The notes: generated by a model not told the origin, from the sequence alone. A DNA stretch of 64,000 nt from Pseudoduganella albidiflava (GCF_004322755.1 NZ_CP036401.1:5952001-6016000); one strand, 5' to 3'; numbered from the stretch's first letter, positions 40,746 to 58,549 are shown. Numbers and translations are program-made.

Positions 40746-40858
40746 TCTGACGATAACCTACTTTCACACTGGTTGCAGCACTATCATCGGCGCAAAGTCG
40801 TTTCACGGTCCTGTTCGGGATGGGAAGGGGTGGTACCGACATGCTATGGTCATCAGAC
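40746..40858 (-). rRNA. Second full-length 5S rRNA, divergent
   Basis: 113 bases, aligned end to end with the 5S of operon B but differing at helix I (GTCTGA / TCAGAC in place of GCCTGA / TCAGGC, a compensated pair) and at two internal sites (GTACCACC, GCATGTCGG). Full length and base pairing are kept, and a terminator follows, so it may still be functional. Confidence 0.85.
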
Positions 40859-40931
40859 TTGACCGGTTCGGCTCGCGCATTAGGCGCGGTGCCAGAATTC
40901 TTTATTACCTGACTTACCTCTACACTAAATG

Positions 40932-40962
40932 AAAAAGACCGCTACACTCGCAGCGGTCTTCC
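40932..40962 (-). terminator. Intrinsic terminator T1 after rrnB 5S
   Basis: AAGACCGCT / AGCGGTCTT, nine pairs around an eight-base loop, with a T run on the minus strand, 12 bases after the 5S gene. Confidence 0.88.
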
Positions 40963-40974
40963 TCGGTATAACAG

Positions 40975-41087
40975 CCTGACGATAACCTACTTTCACACTG
41001 GTTGCAGCACTATCATCGGCGCAAAGTCGTTTCACGGTCCTGTTCGGGATGGGAAGGGGTGGGACCGACTTGCTATGGTCATCAGGC
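40975..41087 (-). rRNA. rrf: 5S ribosomal RNA, operon B
   Basis: 113 bases, identical to the operon C copy over the gene by eye; helix I GCCTGA / TCAGGC is intact. Confidence 0.95.
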
Positions 41088-41215
41088 ATGACTTGTACAC
41101 AGTGCCGTCCCCTATGGGGCGACGTCACTGCTCAATCTGGAAGAAGTAAAGCGAGGGTAACTCTCATCAAAGAGTAAATGCGAGGAATCATCATTGATTC
41201 ATAACCGTCAAGGTT

Positions 41216-44096
<2,881 letters not shown>

Positions 44097-44302
44097 ACCT
44101 TGACGGCTATAGCGCAAGCATTTACTACTGTGTTTGATGAGTTTTTGTATGCGTTCCTTTCGGAACACTACCCTAAGTGTATTCATTGCTGAATACGCTT
44201 AATAAAACTTTACTTCTTCCAGATTGTTAAAGAACGAAACAGCAGTGATCTCTAAAAGATCAAATCTAAATCTCGGGACTTAGATTTGACATCTCAAAAA
44301 CT

Positions 44303-44378
44303 TGGTGGAGGATGACGGGATCGAACCGACGACCCCCTGCTTGCAAAGCAGGTGCTCTCCCAGCTGAGCTAATCCCCC
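44303..44378 (-). tRNA. tRNA-Ala (TGC)
   Basis: 76 bases with CCA, identical to the operon A copy, anticodon TGC. Confidence 0.97.
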
Positions 44379-44402
44379 AGGGAATTACGTGCGCTTGATA
44401 CA

Positions 44403-44479
44403 TGGTGGGTCTGGTTGGGCTCGAACCAACGACCCCCGCGTTATCAACACGGTGCTCTAACCAGCTGAGCTACAGACCC
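44403..44479 (-). tRNA. tRNA-Ile (GAT)
   Basis: 77 bases with CCA, identical to the operon A copy, anticodon GAT. Confidence 0.97.
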
Positions 44480-44572
44480 GCATTGTTACCTAGCGGTGCT
44501 ACTGTTTCTTCTTCATTCGACAGTCGATAAGTGTGAGCGTTTGATGCACGATCTTGCGATCAGTGCCGACTC

Positions 44573-46106
<1,534 letters not shown>

Positions 46107-46391
46107 AATCTCTGTTGTCCGACATTTCTGTCGGGGTCACTTACTCAAGAATACTGACGAATCATCCGAAGATGATCACGTTTTATTACTTGTGTAAGCG
46201 TTTGATGCTATATATTTTGAGCTTCAGGACCGAAGTCCTGGGCACATCACATCAAACGCCCACACTTATCGACTGTTGATTGTTAAAGAATTCTGCCCAA
46301 GTATTTCAACTTCGGGCTTGCTGCGGATCTCGTTGAACTTTCGTTCGACCCGGCGACAAATCGTTGTGTTTGTCAGCAGCAGAGAGGCAAG

Positions 46392-46420
46392 ATTATCGGG
46401 TGTTTCGTGCGATTCGTCAA
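46392..46420 (-). promoter_or_regulatory. rrnB promoter P2
   Basis: Minus strand TTGACG (46415-46420), 17-base spacer, GATAAT (46392-46397). A boxA lies downstream at 46279-46291. Confidence 0.8.
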
Positions 46421-46477
46421 GCTTCTTTTTCTTTCGCTTCGCTTTCACTTGCGTTACAGCGTTGCGGCAGGGACAGA

Positions 46478-46506
46478 ACTATAGCAAGCGCCGCCTGGCT
46501 CTGCAA
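46478..46506 (-). promoter_or_regulatory. rrnB promoter P1
   Basis: Minus strand TTGCAG (46501-46506), 17-base spacer, TATAGT (46478-46483). The -35 begins three bases after the stop codon of the acylase gene on the same strand. Confidence 0.75.
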
Positions 46507-46509
46507 GGC

Positions 46510-48960
46510 CTATTTGTCTGACACCGTCGATCGTTGCACGTTCCCATCCGCGAGGATCTGCTCCTGCGTGAACGGCAGCGGCACCAGCCGCTTTGAACCA
46601 TACAAGGGCAACTGGTCCGCGTAGTACGGCGACGCGGGATCGGTCGACTGTCCGTAAGCCAGCATTCCCCGCGCGACAGGGCCGTTGTCATCGAAGCCGA
46701 CCAGTTGAACGTAGCTGGTACCCCATGCCACGCCGCGATACCCCTCTTCGGTCAACGAAGATTTTGTATGCAGGGCATTGAGGACACCGTCCACGTCGCC
46801 GATGCCGCCGTGGATCGGATACCGCACTCCGTTGCGGACGTCTGCCTGGTATTCCCCGAGCGGCGCGTCGAGCGGTATGCCCATTTCGCCCAGCCGCGCC
46901 GCGGTTGCGCGCAACATGGCAAGCAGCGGCGGGAGTGCTGTCGGTGCAATGCCCCTGGGCGTGTTCACTGGATCTGCCGGGTCGAATGGCACGGCCCATG
47001 AAGCAGACAGGAACGCAGGCGACTCCGACGCCTGCAGCCAGAATTCGCGGAACAGGATCGCGCCCCTGCTTTCAGCGTCGACTTTCCGATCCCAGGCAGC
47101 CAGCGCCGCGCAAGCGCCGGCAAGCATTTGATCCGCCGTGCCGCCGCATGCGGCAAGCAGGTCGGGCAAGACGAGCTCGGCGGCATGGACGCGGTTGGAA
47201 AAGAGCAGCGCCTGCAGGTCGTCCATGCTCAACCGGCCGCTTTCCTCCAGCCGCTGGTCCAGCTCGACGAATGCCAGCCGGGTACGCAGGTGCTGCGGTA
47301 CGCCGACCGGCCCGTACAGCGGCGAGTAGCCGCTGCCTGGCCCGGTCAGCAACTGGCGGCTGTTGGTGAGCCAGTAGCTGTCGTTCGAATTCGATACATA
47401 ATCGCGGCGCATCAGCACGGGCGCACTGGCGCTGCCGAAAATTCCCGGCGGCGCACCCGAATCCTGCCCCCAGTGGCAACGGCTGCGGGAACCGTCGAAC
47501 ATCAGCAATGGAGCGAACAGCAGGCAATCGGGCGCGAACTTTTCCGGCACGACGTGGGGGACGACACTATAGTCCGCGTACAGCGTGTCGCCGTGCCGGT
47601 CGGCGGCAACGGTGTTCACCCAAGGCAGCCCCATGCGGCCTAGTGCGGCCCGCAAGGCGGCGGTGTTCTGCGCCTTGCCCATCGCGATCCATTGATCGAC
47701 AAGGCGAGTGTTATGGCGGTTGGGGTCCCCGAGCACGACTATCGCATTGCCGCCCAGGGGCAGTCCCCCTGCCGCCATCTCCATGCCCAATGGCGTTTCG
47801 CGGAATATCTTGCGTTTCGTGCGCAGCGTGCCGTCCGCCTGCAGGGACTGCACCTCCACGACCCGTTCCGAAATTGTCTGTGGAATACCATCCACCAGGT
47901 AGGTCATGCCGGTGGGATCGCTGCTGTCCAGCTGGAGGCGGAACGTGGTGAAATGCGCGGCTTTCGTTACCGTATGGGTCCATGCGACATCCTTATTGAA
48001 GCCGATGACGACGATCGGAATGCCACCCAGGCTCACGCCCATCACGTCATAGACGCCGGGCACGGTGAGGTGTACCTGGTAAAAACGGTCCGTGTTGAAC
48101 CATGGATAGTGCGGATTGGCCAGCAACATTCCTCGCCCATCCACGCTGGTTTCCGCGCCGAGTGCAATGGCGTTACTGCCAAGGCCATGGGCCGTCCATG
48201 TCGGCGCGCGCACATCGCCGCCCATGGTACCCGGCGATTCGTCACGGGCCGCGGCAAGGATTTCGGTGGCGAACAACTGCCCGCTGGCGTGCAGCGCCTT
48301 TTCCGCGATCATCAGGTAGACATCGTCCACCGTGATCGGCTTGACCCACGCCGCGCCGCGGCAGGCGGCGGGCAGCTTGCCCGCGTGTTCGCGCACGTAG
48401 CTGTTATAGCCTGCGACATAACCGGACAGGAGCGCCCTGGTCTCGGCGCCCCCTCCCTCGTAGCTTGCGCGCAGGCGCGACGGATCGAGGTAGGCCTTGA
48501 AGAAGAAGTCGCTGTCTTCGTTGCGCAGGTTGAAGTTGTGCAGGTTGAGGTAGTCGACGACCACGCTGTATTCGCCGTGGACCGAATCGGTGGGCATTGC
48601 GTCTCCCCCGAAATAGCGGGATCGTTCGCCGCGCACGGTCAGGAGGCTGTCGGCCAGCATGCAAATATTGTCTTGCGCATAGGCGTAAGCCAGCCCGAAG
48701 CCGATCCCCGCGAAGTCGGCCGCCCTGATATGCACGACCCCGTACGAGGTACGCGTCAGTTCCGCGGACGGGCCGGCAGGCGGTACCTGCGCGCTGTCGT
48801 TGCCGCCACCGTTGCAAGCCGTGATGACAAACAGCATGACAAACAGCATGACAAACAGCAGCCAGGACAAACCGAGCTGCCGTATCGTCGGCTGCGGTAT
48901 GGTCGGCTGCGGTATGGTCGGCTGCTGTATTGTCGGCTGCTGCCTTGTCGATATCCGCAT
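46510..48960 (-). CDS. Penicillin acylase-family Ntn hydrolase, lipoprotein form
   Basis: 816 aa. The N-terminus has five-residue repeats of the type PQPTI (residues 7-28), a hydrophobic stretch LLFVMLFVMLFV and the lipobox ITAC, so Cys49 should be lipidated. Then an alpha chain (SYGVVHIRAAD, GERSRYFGG) and the autoproteolysis site GLGSNAIALG, where Ser262 would become the N-terminal nucleophile of the beta chain. Length and motifs resemble aculeacin-A/AHL acylases. Substrate is unproven; quorum-signal or lipopeptide acyl groups are possible. AAGGGGG six bases before the ATG supports this start. A paralogue lies 123 bases upstream. Confidence 0.87.
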   Translation of the reverse strand: MRISTRQQPTIQQPTIPQPTIPQPTIRQLGLSWLLFVMLFVMLFVITACNGGGNDSAQVPPAGPSAELTRTSYGVVHIRAADFAGIGFGLAYAYAQDNICMLADSLLTVRGERSRYFGGDAMPTDSVHGEYSVVVDYLNLHNFNLRNEDSDFFFKAYLDPSRLRASYEGGGAETRALLSGYVAGYNSYVREHAGKLPAACRGAAWVKPITVDDVYLMIAEKALHASGQLFATEILAAARDESPGTMGGDVRAPTWTAHGLGSNAIALGAETSVDGRGMLLANPHYPWFNTDRFYQVHLTVPGVYDVMGVSLGGIPIVVIGFNKDVAWTHTVTKAAHFTTFRLQLDSSDPTGMTYLVDGIPQTISERVVEVQSLQADGTLRTKRKIFRETPLGMEMAAGGLPLGGNAIVVLGDPNRHNTRLVDQWIAMGKAQNTAALRAALGRMGLPWVNTVAADRHGDTLYADYSVVPHVVPEKFAPDCLLFAPLLMFDGSRSRCHWGQDSGAPPGIFGSASAPVLMRRDYVSNSNDSYWLTNSRQLLTGPGSGYSPLYGPVGVPQHLRTRLAFVELDQRLEESGRLSMDDLQALLFSNRVHAAELVLPDLLAACGGTADQMLAGACAALAAWDRKVDAESRGAILFREFWLQASESPAFLSASWAVPFDPADPVNTPRGIAPTALPPLLAMLRATAARLGEMGIPLDAPLGEYQADVRNGVRYPIHGGIGDVDGVLNALHTKSSLTEEGYRGVAWGTSYVQLVGFDDNGPVARGMLAYGQSTDPASPYYADQLPLYGSKRLVPLPFTQEQILADGNVQRSTVSDK
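48824..48859. repeat. Three exact 12-bp tandem repeats in the signal-peptide core
   Basis: ATGACAAACAGC three times (48824, 48836, 48848). On the coding strand it gives the repeated tetrapeptide LFVM/LFVI that builds the hydrophobic core of the lipoprotein signal. Confidence 0.92.
48872..48946. repeat. 15-bp tandem repeats at the acylase N-terminus
   Basis: GTCGGCTGCGGTATG at 48887 and 48902, then GTCGGCTGCTGTATT and GTCGGCTGCTGCCTT, with a partial unit before. Each encodes one pentapeptide of the PQPTI/QQPTI type. Confidence 0.92.
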
Positions 48961-49031
48961 GATAGCCCCCTTGAGATCCAGTCCATCATGGGGGTATAGC
49001 CGACAGCGATTTTGATAGCCATCAAATGCGC

Positions 49032-49062
49032 GCAGGTGACTTCCCGCTTGACTGTCACCTGC
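49032..49062. terminator. Inverted repeat between the two acylase genes
   Basis: GCAGGTGAC and GTCACCTGC, nine perfect pairs with a 13-base loop, 22 bases after the upstream acylase stop. It has no T run, so it may be an attenuator or mRNA-end stabiliser rather than an intrinsic terminator. Confidence 0.4.
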
Positions 49063-49083
49063 ACTCGGGCTTGTGCCGGGGTA

Positions 49084-51411
49084 TCAGCGCTCCGTCAGCA
49101 CTTGCGAGCGGATGCGTTCGGCCTTGATCTGCCCTTCCGTGAACGGCAGGGTCGGCAAACGCTTCTGGGTGAACAGCGGCAGCTGGTCCGCATAGTGCGC
49201 CGACTGGGGATTGACCGACTGGCCGTAGGCGAGCAATCCTTTCGCCACCGGACCACCGTTGTCGAAGCCCACCAGGTGGATATAGCTGGTGCCCCATGCC
49301 ACGTCCTGGTATCCCTTCGGCGTCAGCGCGCCGCGCATTTGCAGCGTGCTGTACGTTCCATCTTCGTCACCCTGGCCACCGTGCAGCGCATGGCGCCGGT
49401 TGTTGCGCGTTTCAGTCTGGAAGTCGCCCAGTCGCCCATACAGCGGCACGCCAGCTGCCTGCAGCTTCGCGCTGGCGGTGCGCAGCGCTGCCAGGAGCGC
49501 CGGTTCCGCAGCCGGGGCAACGGTGCGCGGGGTATTGACCGGATCGGCCGGGTCGAACGGAATCGACCACAGGTTCGGCGTGGTGCGGGCGATGTTCCAG
49601 AATTCGCGGAACAGTACCGCGCCACGGCTGTCGACGTTGGCCTTCCGGTCCCACCCGGTCAGTGCGGCGCAGGGGGCCAGCAAGCGCAGGTCGAGTGCTT
49701 TCGCGCAGGCTCTCAACAGCGCAGGCACCACCAGCTCGGCCGCATAGACACGGTTCGTGAACATCAGGTTCTCCACATCATCCATGCGCACGAACTGCTC
49801 TTCTTCGAGCATGCTCTCGATCTGCTTGAAGGCGATCCGGGTACGCAACGACACCGGCGCGCCGGCCTGGCCATACAGTGGCGAATAGCCGAACGGCGCC
49901 GGCCCGGTCAACGGCTCGCGGGCATGGGAAAGCCAGTACGAATCGTTCGAGTTCCCGACGTAATCCTGCCGCACGGTGGCCGGCGCGTTGGCCTCGCCGA
50001 ATACACCTTCGGGCGCGCCCGCATCCTGCCCCCAGCCGCACTCGCTGCGCGTGCCGTCGAATGCCAGCAGATCGGGCACCAGCAGGCAGGCGGAGAGGAA
50101 TTTATCGGTCGTCATGTGCGGCACGACGCTGCCGTCGCTGTACAGCGTATTGCCGCGGCGGTCGGCCGCGACGGTATTCACCCACGGCAGACCTTTGACC
50201 GCATGGATCGCGCCCTGCAACTGATGGACGTCGTCGGCCTGGCCCATCTTGAGCCACTGTTCCGGGAGGCGGGTGTTGAGGCGGTTGGCATCGCCCAGCA
50301 CGAAAGCGCTGTCGGCGGTCCAGCCGATACCCGCCTGCGGCAGGACGATCACCGCGCCCTGGTGGCTGAAGTAGAAGGTACGCTGTTTGGCCACGACGGA
50401 CCCATCCGGCTGCAGCACGTCGACGCTCACCGTCCGCTCCGTCATCTTGCGAGGCGCGCCGTCATAGTAATAAGTCGTCCCGGTCGGGTCTGACGGATCG
50501 AGGGCCAGGCGGAAAGTCGTGAAATGCTTCGCAGCCGTAACAGTATGCGACCAGGCAACGTTGCGGTTGAAACCGATGGCCACGATCGGCAGCCCGCCCA
50601 GGCTCACGCCCATCGCATCGTAACGGCCCGGAACGGTCAGGTGTATCTGGTAGAAGCGGTCCGTGCTGGACCATGGATAGTGCGGATTGCCAAGCAGGAT
50701 ACCCTTGCCGTTTGCGCTCGCTTCACTGCCGATGGCTAGGGCATTGCTGCCGACACCGGCCGGGATACCGGTCGGCATCGACGTCACGGCTTTCGGCATC
50801 GTCTTTGCCAGGGTTACCGGCTCTTCCGGATCACGCGAGGCGCCCACGATCGCCGCGGCAAACGCTTCGCCACTCGCATGCAGTGCCTTCTCGGCAATCA
50901 TCAGATAAACATCGTCGACCGTGATCGGTTTTACCCAGGCGGCATCCTTGCAGGCCTTTGGCAGGCTGCTCCGCTTATCCTTGAGATAACGATTATATCC
51001 GTCGGCAAAACCGGCCAGCAATTCACGCACGTCCGCTGAACCGGCCGCATAACCGGCGCGCAACTGGTCAAGGTCGAGATACCCCTTGAAGAAGAAATCG
51101 CTTTGCTCATTCGGCAGCTTGAAGAATAGATCCAGCCCCGCACCATATTCGCCATTCCGCGGCTCGGTGGCATGTGCGGTACCGCCAAAGTAACGGGAAC
51201 GCTCGCCGCGCACGGTCAGCACCGTATCCGCCAGCATGCAGACATTATCCTCCGCATAGGCATAGGCGGCGCCATATCCCAGGCTGCGGTAGTCGGTTGC
51301 CTTGACATGGACGACGCCGCGCGTTGTCCGCGTGACTTCAGCGCGTATTGCGGCCGAGGCATAGTCGGAAACGACCAGGGCAGTCAGCAGCGAAAGAGTG
51401 GTGAGCTTCAT
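49084..51411 (-). CDS. Penicillin acylase-family Ntn hydrolase, secreted form
   Basis: 775 aa from the ATG at 51411, which has GGAGG six bases upstream. Signal peptide about 1-20 (MKLTTLSLLTALVVSDYASA), with no lipobox. Autocleavage site GVGSNALAIG places the nucleophile at Ser222, and NPHYPWSSTDRFYQIHLTVPG matches the paralogue almost exactly. The pair aligns along its whole length, so it arose by tandem duplication. Likely periplasmic or secreted, with an acylase activity on AHLs, lipopeptides or related amides; this is inference from family. Confidence 0.88.
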   Translation of the reverse strand: MKLTTLSLLTALVVSDYASAAIRAEVTRTTRGVVHVKATDYRSLGYGAAYAYAEDNVCMLADTVLTVRGERSRYFGGTAHATEPRNGEYGAGLDLFFKLPNEQSDFFFKGYLDLDQLRAGYAAGSADVRELLAGFADGYNRYLKDKRSSLPKACKDAAWVKPITVDDVYLMIAEKALHASGEAFAAAIVGASRDPEEPVTLAKTMPKAVTSMPTGIPAGVGSNALAIGSEASANGKGILLGNPHYPWSSTDRFYQIHLTVPGRYDAMGVSLGGLPIVAIGFNRNVAWSHTVTAAKHFTTFRLALDPSDPTGTTYYYDGAPRKMTERTVSVDVLQPDGSVVAKQRTFYFSHQGAVIVLPQAGIGWTADSAFVLGDANRLNTRLPEQWLKMGQADDVHQLQGAIHAVKGLPWVNTVAADRRGNTLYSDGSVVPHMTTDKFLSACLLVPDLLAFDGTRSECGWGQDAGAPEGVFGEANAPATVRQDYVGNSNDSYWLSHAREPLTGPAPFGYSPLYGQAGAPVSLRTRIAFKQIESMLEEEQFVRMDDVENLMFTNRVYAAELVVPALLRACAKALDLRLLAPCAALTGWDRKANVDSRGAVLFREFWNIARTTPNLWSIPFDPADPVNTPRTVAPAAEPALLAALRTASAKLQAAGVPLYGRLGDFQTETRNNRRHALHGGQGDEDGTYSTLQMRGALTPKGYQDVAWGTSYIHLVGFDNGGPVAKGLLAYGQSVNPQSAHYADQLPLFTQKRLPTLPFTEGQIKAERIRSQVLTER

Positions 51412-51590
51412 GGAACCTCCGGAATTCGTTATTAGAAATTTGTATTGGGAGGATATCAGCGTGTTAGCCAGGCCACATGAGGCGGCTTGCAAATAAATAT
51501 TTTTCGCGCAACATCAGACCGACACGTTTTTATATGATCTAATTGTCGATCCGCCTGCGATTTTGAATATCCGATGACTCGTTTCACATA

Positions 51591-51610
51591 AGAAACTGAG
51601 ACTAGTTTCT
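51591..51610. other. Inverted repeat AGAAACT-N6-AGTTTCT in an AT-rich gap
   Basis: A perfect seven-base inverted repeat in the AT-rich stretch 51470-51640, about 180 bases upstream of the secreted acylase. Could be an operator. Otherwise 51412-51885 shows no gene I can support. Confidence 0.4.
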
Positions 51611-51974
51611 AATAAGGAATTATTCAATAATGTGGGAAATATTAGTTGCGCGTGCGTTCTCGAATATGCGGCAATATGGACAAAACGTCTCTGTCGCGTG
51701 GCCGGAAAAGGTCTTTTTCCCACGCTTTTGATCGGACGTCATCCAATGCCACCTGTCGTTCGTTGAGCTTGCAGTCGTGGCAACGCCTTGCGAGCTGCCG
51801 ATTCCAGGTACAACATGCGCTGGGTCCGATCGTCCGGACGGAAAAAGCCCGGCGGCACGCGCTGATGGGCTATTGCACTGATTGAGGCGGCGAGGTCGGG
51901 CCGAGCCCCGCGAAGCGCAGATACGGGACCTGGCGCAAAGTCTGCGGCGCGTTACAAAATATGAAGCACAAAGC

Positions 51975-52009
51975 AAAAAACCCCGCCAGCACACGCTAGC
52001 GGGGTTTTT
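51975..52009 (-). terminator. Outer copy of the rrn terminator, operon C trailer
   Basis: Same CCCCGC...GCGGGG hairpin with A and T runs as at 15025 and 52218. Confidence 0.85.
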
Positions 52010-52217
52010 CTATATCACAGCCTGGCGAGCGACGTCGGGCGGAGCCCGGCGGAGCAAAAAAACCCGAGACGCCGAGCCAAGTCTGCGGCGCATTACAAAA
52101 CACGAAGCACAAATGAAAAAAGCCCACCAGAGCGACGTCGGGCAGTGCCCGGCGGAGCAAAAAGACCCGCGCCCCGATCCAAGTCTGCAATGTATTACAA
52201 AGCATGCATTCCAAAGC

Positions 52218-52252
52218 AAAAAACCCCGCCAGCACACGCTAGCGGGGTTTTT
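52218..52252 (-). terminator. rrnC terminator
   Basis: CCCCGC...GCGGGG hairpin flanked by A and T runs, 11 bases after the 5S gene; identical to the rrnA terminator. Confidence 0.9.
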
Positions 52253-52263
52253 CTATGTAACAG

Positions 52264-52376
52264 CCTGACGATAACCTACTTTCACACTGGTTGCAGCACT
52301 ATCATCGGCGCAAAGTCGTTTCACGGTCCTGTTCGGGATGGGAAGGGGTGGGACCGACTTGCTATGGTCATCAGGC
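52264..52376 (-). rRNA. rrf: 5S ribosomal RNA, operon C
   Basis: 113 bases; helix I intact; same sequence as the operon B copy. Confidence 0.95.
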
Positions 52377-52504
52377 ATGACTTGTACGCAGTGCCGTCCC
52401 CTATGGGGCGACGTCACTGCTCAATCCGGAAGAAGTAAAGCGAGGGTAACTCTCATCAAAGAGTAAATGCGAGGAATCATCATTGATTCATAACCGTCAA
52501 GGTT

Positions 52505-55403
<2,899 letters not shown>

Positions 55404-55613
55404 ACCTTGACGGCTATAGCACAAGCATTTACTACTGTGTTTGATGAGTTTTTGTATGCGTTCCTTTCGGAACACTACCCTAAGTGTATTCATTGCTGAA
55501 TACGCTTAATAAAACTTTACTTCTTCCAGATTGTTAAAGAGCGAAACAGCAGTGATCTCTAAAAGATCAAATTTAAACCGCAGGGCTTAGATTTGATTTC
55601 TTAACAGAAGCGA

Positions 55614-55689
55614 TGGTGGAGGATGACGGGATCGAACCGACGACCCCCTGCTTGCAAAGCAGGTGCTCTCCCAGCTGAGCTAATCCCCC
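55614..55689 (-). tRNA. tRNA-Ala (TGC)
   Basis: 76 bases with CCA; identical to the other copies, although the surrounding spacer is divergent and the gap to tRNA-Ile is only seven bases. Confidence 0.97.
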
Positions 55690-55696
55690 GTGTTCG

Positions 55697-55773
55697 TGGT
55701 GGGTCTGGTTGGGCTCGAACCAACGACCCCCGCGTTATCAACACGGTGCTCTAACCAGCTGAGCTACAGACCC
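55697..55773 (-). tRNA. tRNA-Ile (GAT)
   Basis: 77 bases with CCA, anticodon GAT, identical to the other copies. Confidence 0.97.
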
Positions 55774-55851
55774 GCGCGCTTCTACTGTTTCTCTAACAAC
55801 AGCCGATAAGTGTGAGCGTTTGATGCACGACCTTGCGATCAGTGCCGACTC

Positions 55852-57385
<1,534 letters not shown>

Positions 57386-57668
57386 AATCTCTGTTTTATG
57401 TCGTTTCCGACATGGTCACTCACTCAAATAACTGACGAATCATCCGAAGATGATCACGTTTTATTACTTGTGTAAGCGTTTGATGCTATATATTTTGAGC
57501 TTCAGGACCGAAGTCCTGGGCACATCACATCAAACGCCCACACTTATCGACTGTTGATTGTTAAAGAATTCTGCCCAAGTATTTCAACTTCGGGCTTGCT
57601 GCGGATCCGGTGAACTTTCGTTCCATCCAGCGACAAATCGTTGTGTTTGTCAGCAGCAGAGAAGCGAG

Positions 57669-57697
57669 ATTATCGGGTGTTTCGTGCGATTCGTCAA
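57669..57697 (-). promoter_or_regulatory. rrnC promoter P2
   Basis: Minus strand TTGACG (57692-57697), 17-base spacer, GATAAT (57669-57674). boxA at 57557-57569. Confidence 0.8.
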
Positions 57698-57766
57698 GCT
57701 TCTCATCCACTCACGTCAACTTGCTTGTTTCACTTTCGTGACAGCTGCGTTGCTGCGAGGGACAGA

Positions 57767-57796
57767 ACTATATCAAAGCCCGTCGAAGTTTGGCAA
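57767..57796 (-). promoter_or_regulatory. rrnC promoter P1, embedded in a coding end
   Basis: Minus strand TTGCCA (57791-57796), 18-base spacer, TATAGT (57767-57772). The -35 and the whole spacer are coding sequence or stop codon of the enoyl-CoA hydratase gene, which ends at 57773. Confidence 0.7.
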
Positions 57797-58549
57797 GCGC
57801 TTTTCGAGGAAGGCATGCATGCCTTCGCGCTGGGCCGGCGTACCGAACGCGGCATGGAACATCCGGCGTTCGTAGCGCACCCCTTCCGTCAGCGGTACTT
57901 CATAGGCGACGTTGACGGCTTCCTTGATCTGCATGGCGACCGACAGCGGCATCGCGGCGATCGTCGTGGCCGCGGCCAGCGCTTCCTCGATCAGCTTGTC
58001 CGCCTGGACAACGCGCGATACCAGCCCGGTGCGCTCCGCTTCCGCCGCATCGATGGTGCGCGCCGTCAGGAGCATGTCCATCGCCTTTGCCTTGCCGATC
58101 GCCCGCGGCAGGCGCTGGGTGGCGCCGGCACCGGGCGTGACGCCGATCTTGATTTCCGGCTGGCCGAACTTCGCGGTATCCGCCGCGATCACGAAATCGC
58201 ACATCATCGCCAGTTCGCAGCCGCCGCCCAGGGCATAGCCGGCCACCGCGCCGATGACCGGCGTGCGCACCTTGAGGATGTGCTCCCAGTTGCGGGTAAT
58301 GTAGTTGTCGCGGTAGGTATCCTGATAGGTGTAGTCGATCATCGCCGGAATGTCCGCGCCTGCCGCGAAGGCCTTCTCGCTGCCGGTCAGCACGATGCAG
58401 CCGATCTGCGGATCCTTGTCGAAGCCGGCGAACGCCTCGCCAAGCTCATTCATCATGCGGTCGTTCAGCGCGTTCAGCGCCTTGGGCCGATTCAGGCGGA
58501 TCAGGGCCACCTTGCCATGGACTTCGACGATCAGGTCTTCATATTGCAT
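57773..58549 (-). CDS. Enoyl-CoA hydratase
   Basis: 258 aa crotonase-fold enzyme hydrating trans-2-enoyl-CoA in fatty-acid and related beta-oxidation. Catalytic Glu112 (GGGCELAMM) and Glu132 ([14 protein letters not shown]) have the 20-residue spacing of mitochondrial-type hydratases, and [12 protein letters not shown] forms the oxyanion hole. GGAG upstream of the ATG at 58549 sets the start; the frame is open much further upstream, but that is a shadow of the MFS gene. Its last codons contain the rrnC P1 -35 box. Confidence 0.93.
   Translation of the reverse strand: MQYEDLIVEVHGKVALIRLNRPKALNALNDRMMNELGEAFAGFDKDPQIGCIVLTGSEKAFAAGADIPAMIDYTYQDTYRDNYITRNWEHILKVRTPVIGAVAGYALGGGCELAMMCDFVIAADTAKFGQPEIKIGVTPGAGATQRLPRAIGKAKAMDMLLTARTIDAAEAERTGLVSRVVQADKLIEEALAAATTIAAMPLSVAMQIKEAVNVAYEVPLTEGVRYERRMFHAAFGTPAQREGMHAFLEKRLPNFDGL

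Larger units (their letters stand above)
51888..52252. repeat. Degenerate cassette array in the rrnC trailer
   Basis: Repeated blocks of GC-rich element (52029-52056, 52132-52159, a worn copy near 51893), a spacer containing AAGTCTGCGGCGC-ATTACAAAAC-type sequence, and a terminator hairpin. Only about eight bases of 5S (CAGCCTGG) survive beside the outer hairpin at 52018. Confidence 0.8.

Noticed and set aside
51620..51994. Open frames in the gap before operon C, including a 33-codon plus-strand ORF at 51630-51731
   Set aside because: No ribosome site, no recognisable domain; the larger frame runs through a terminator hairpin.
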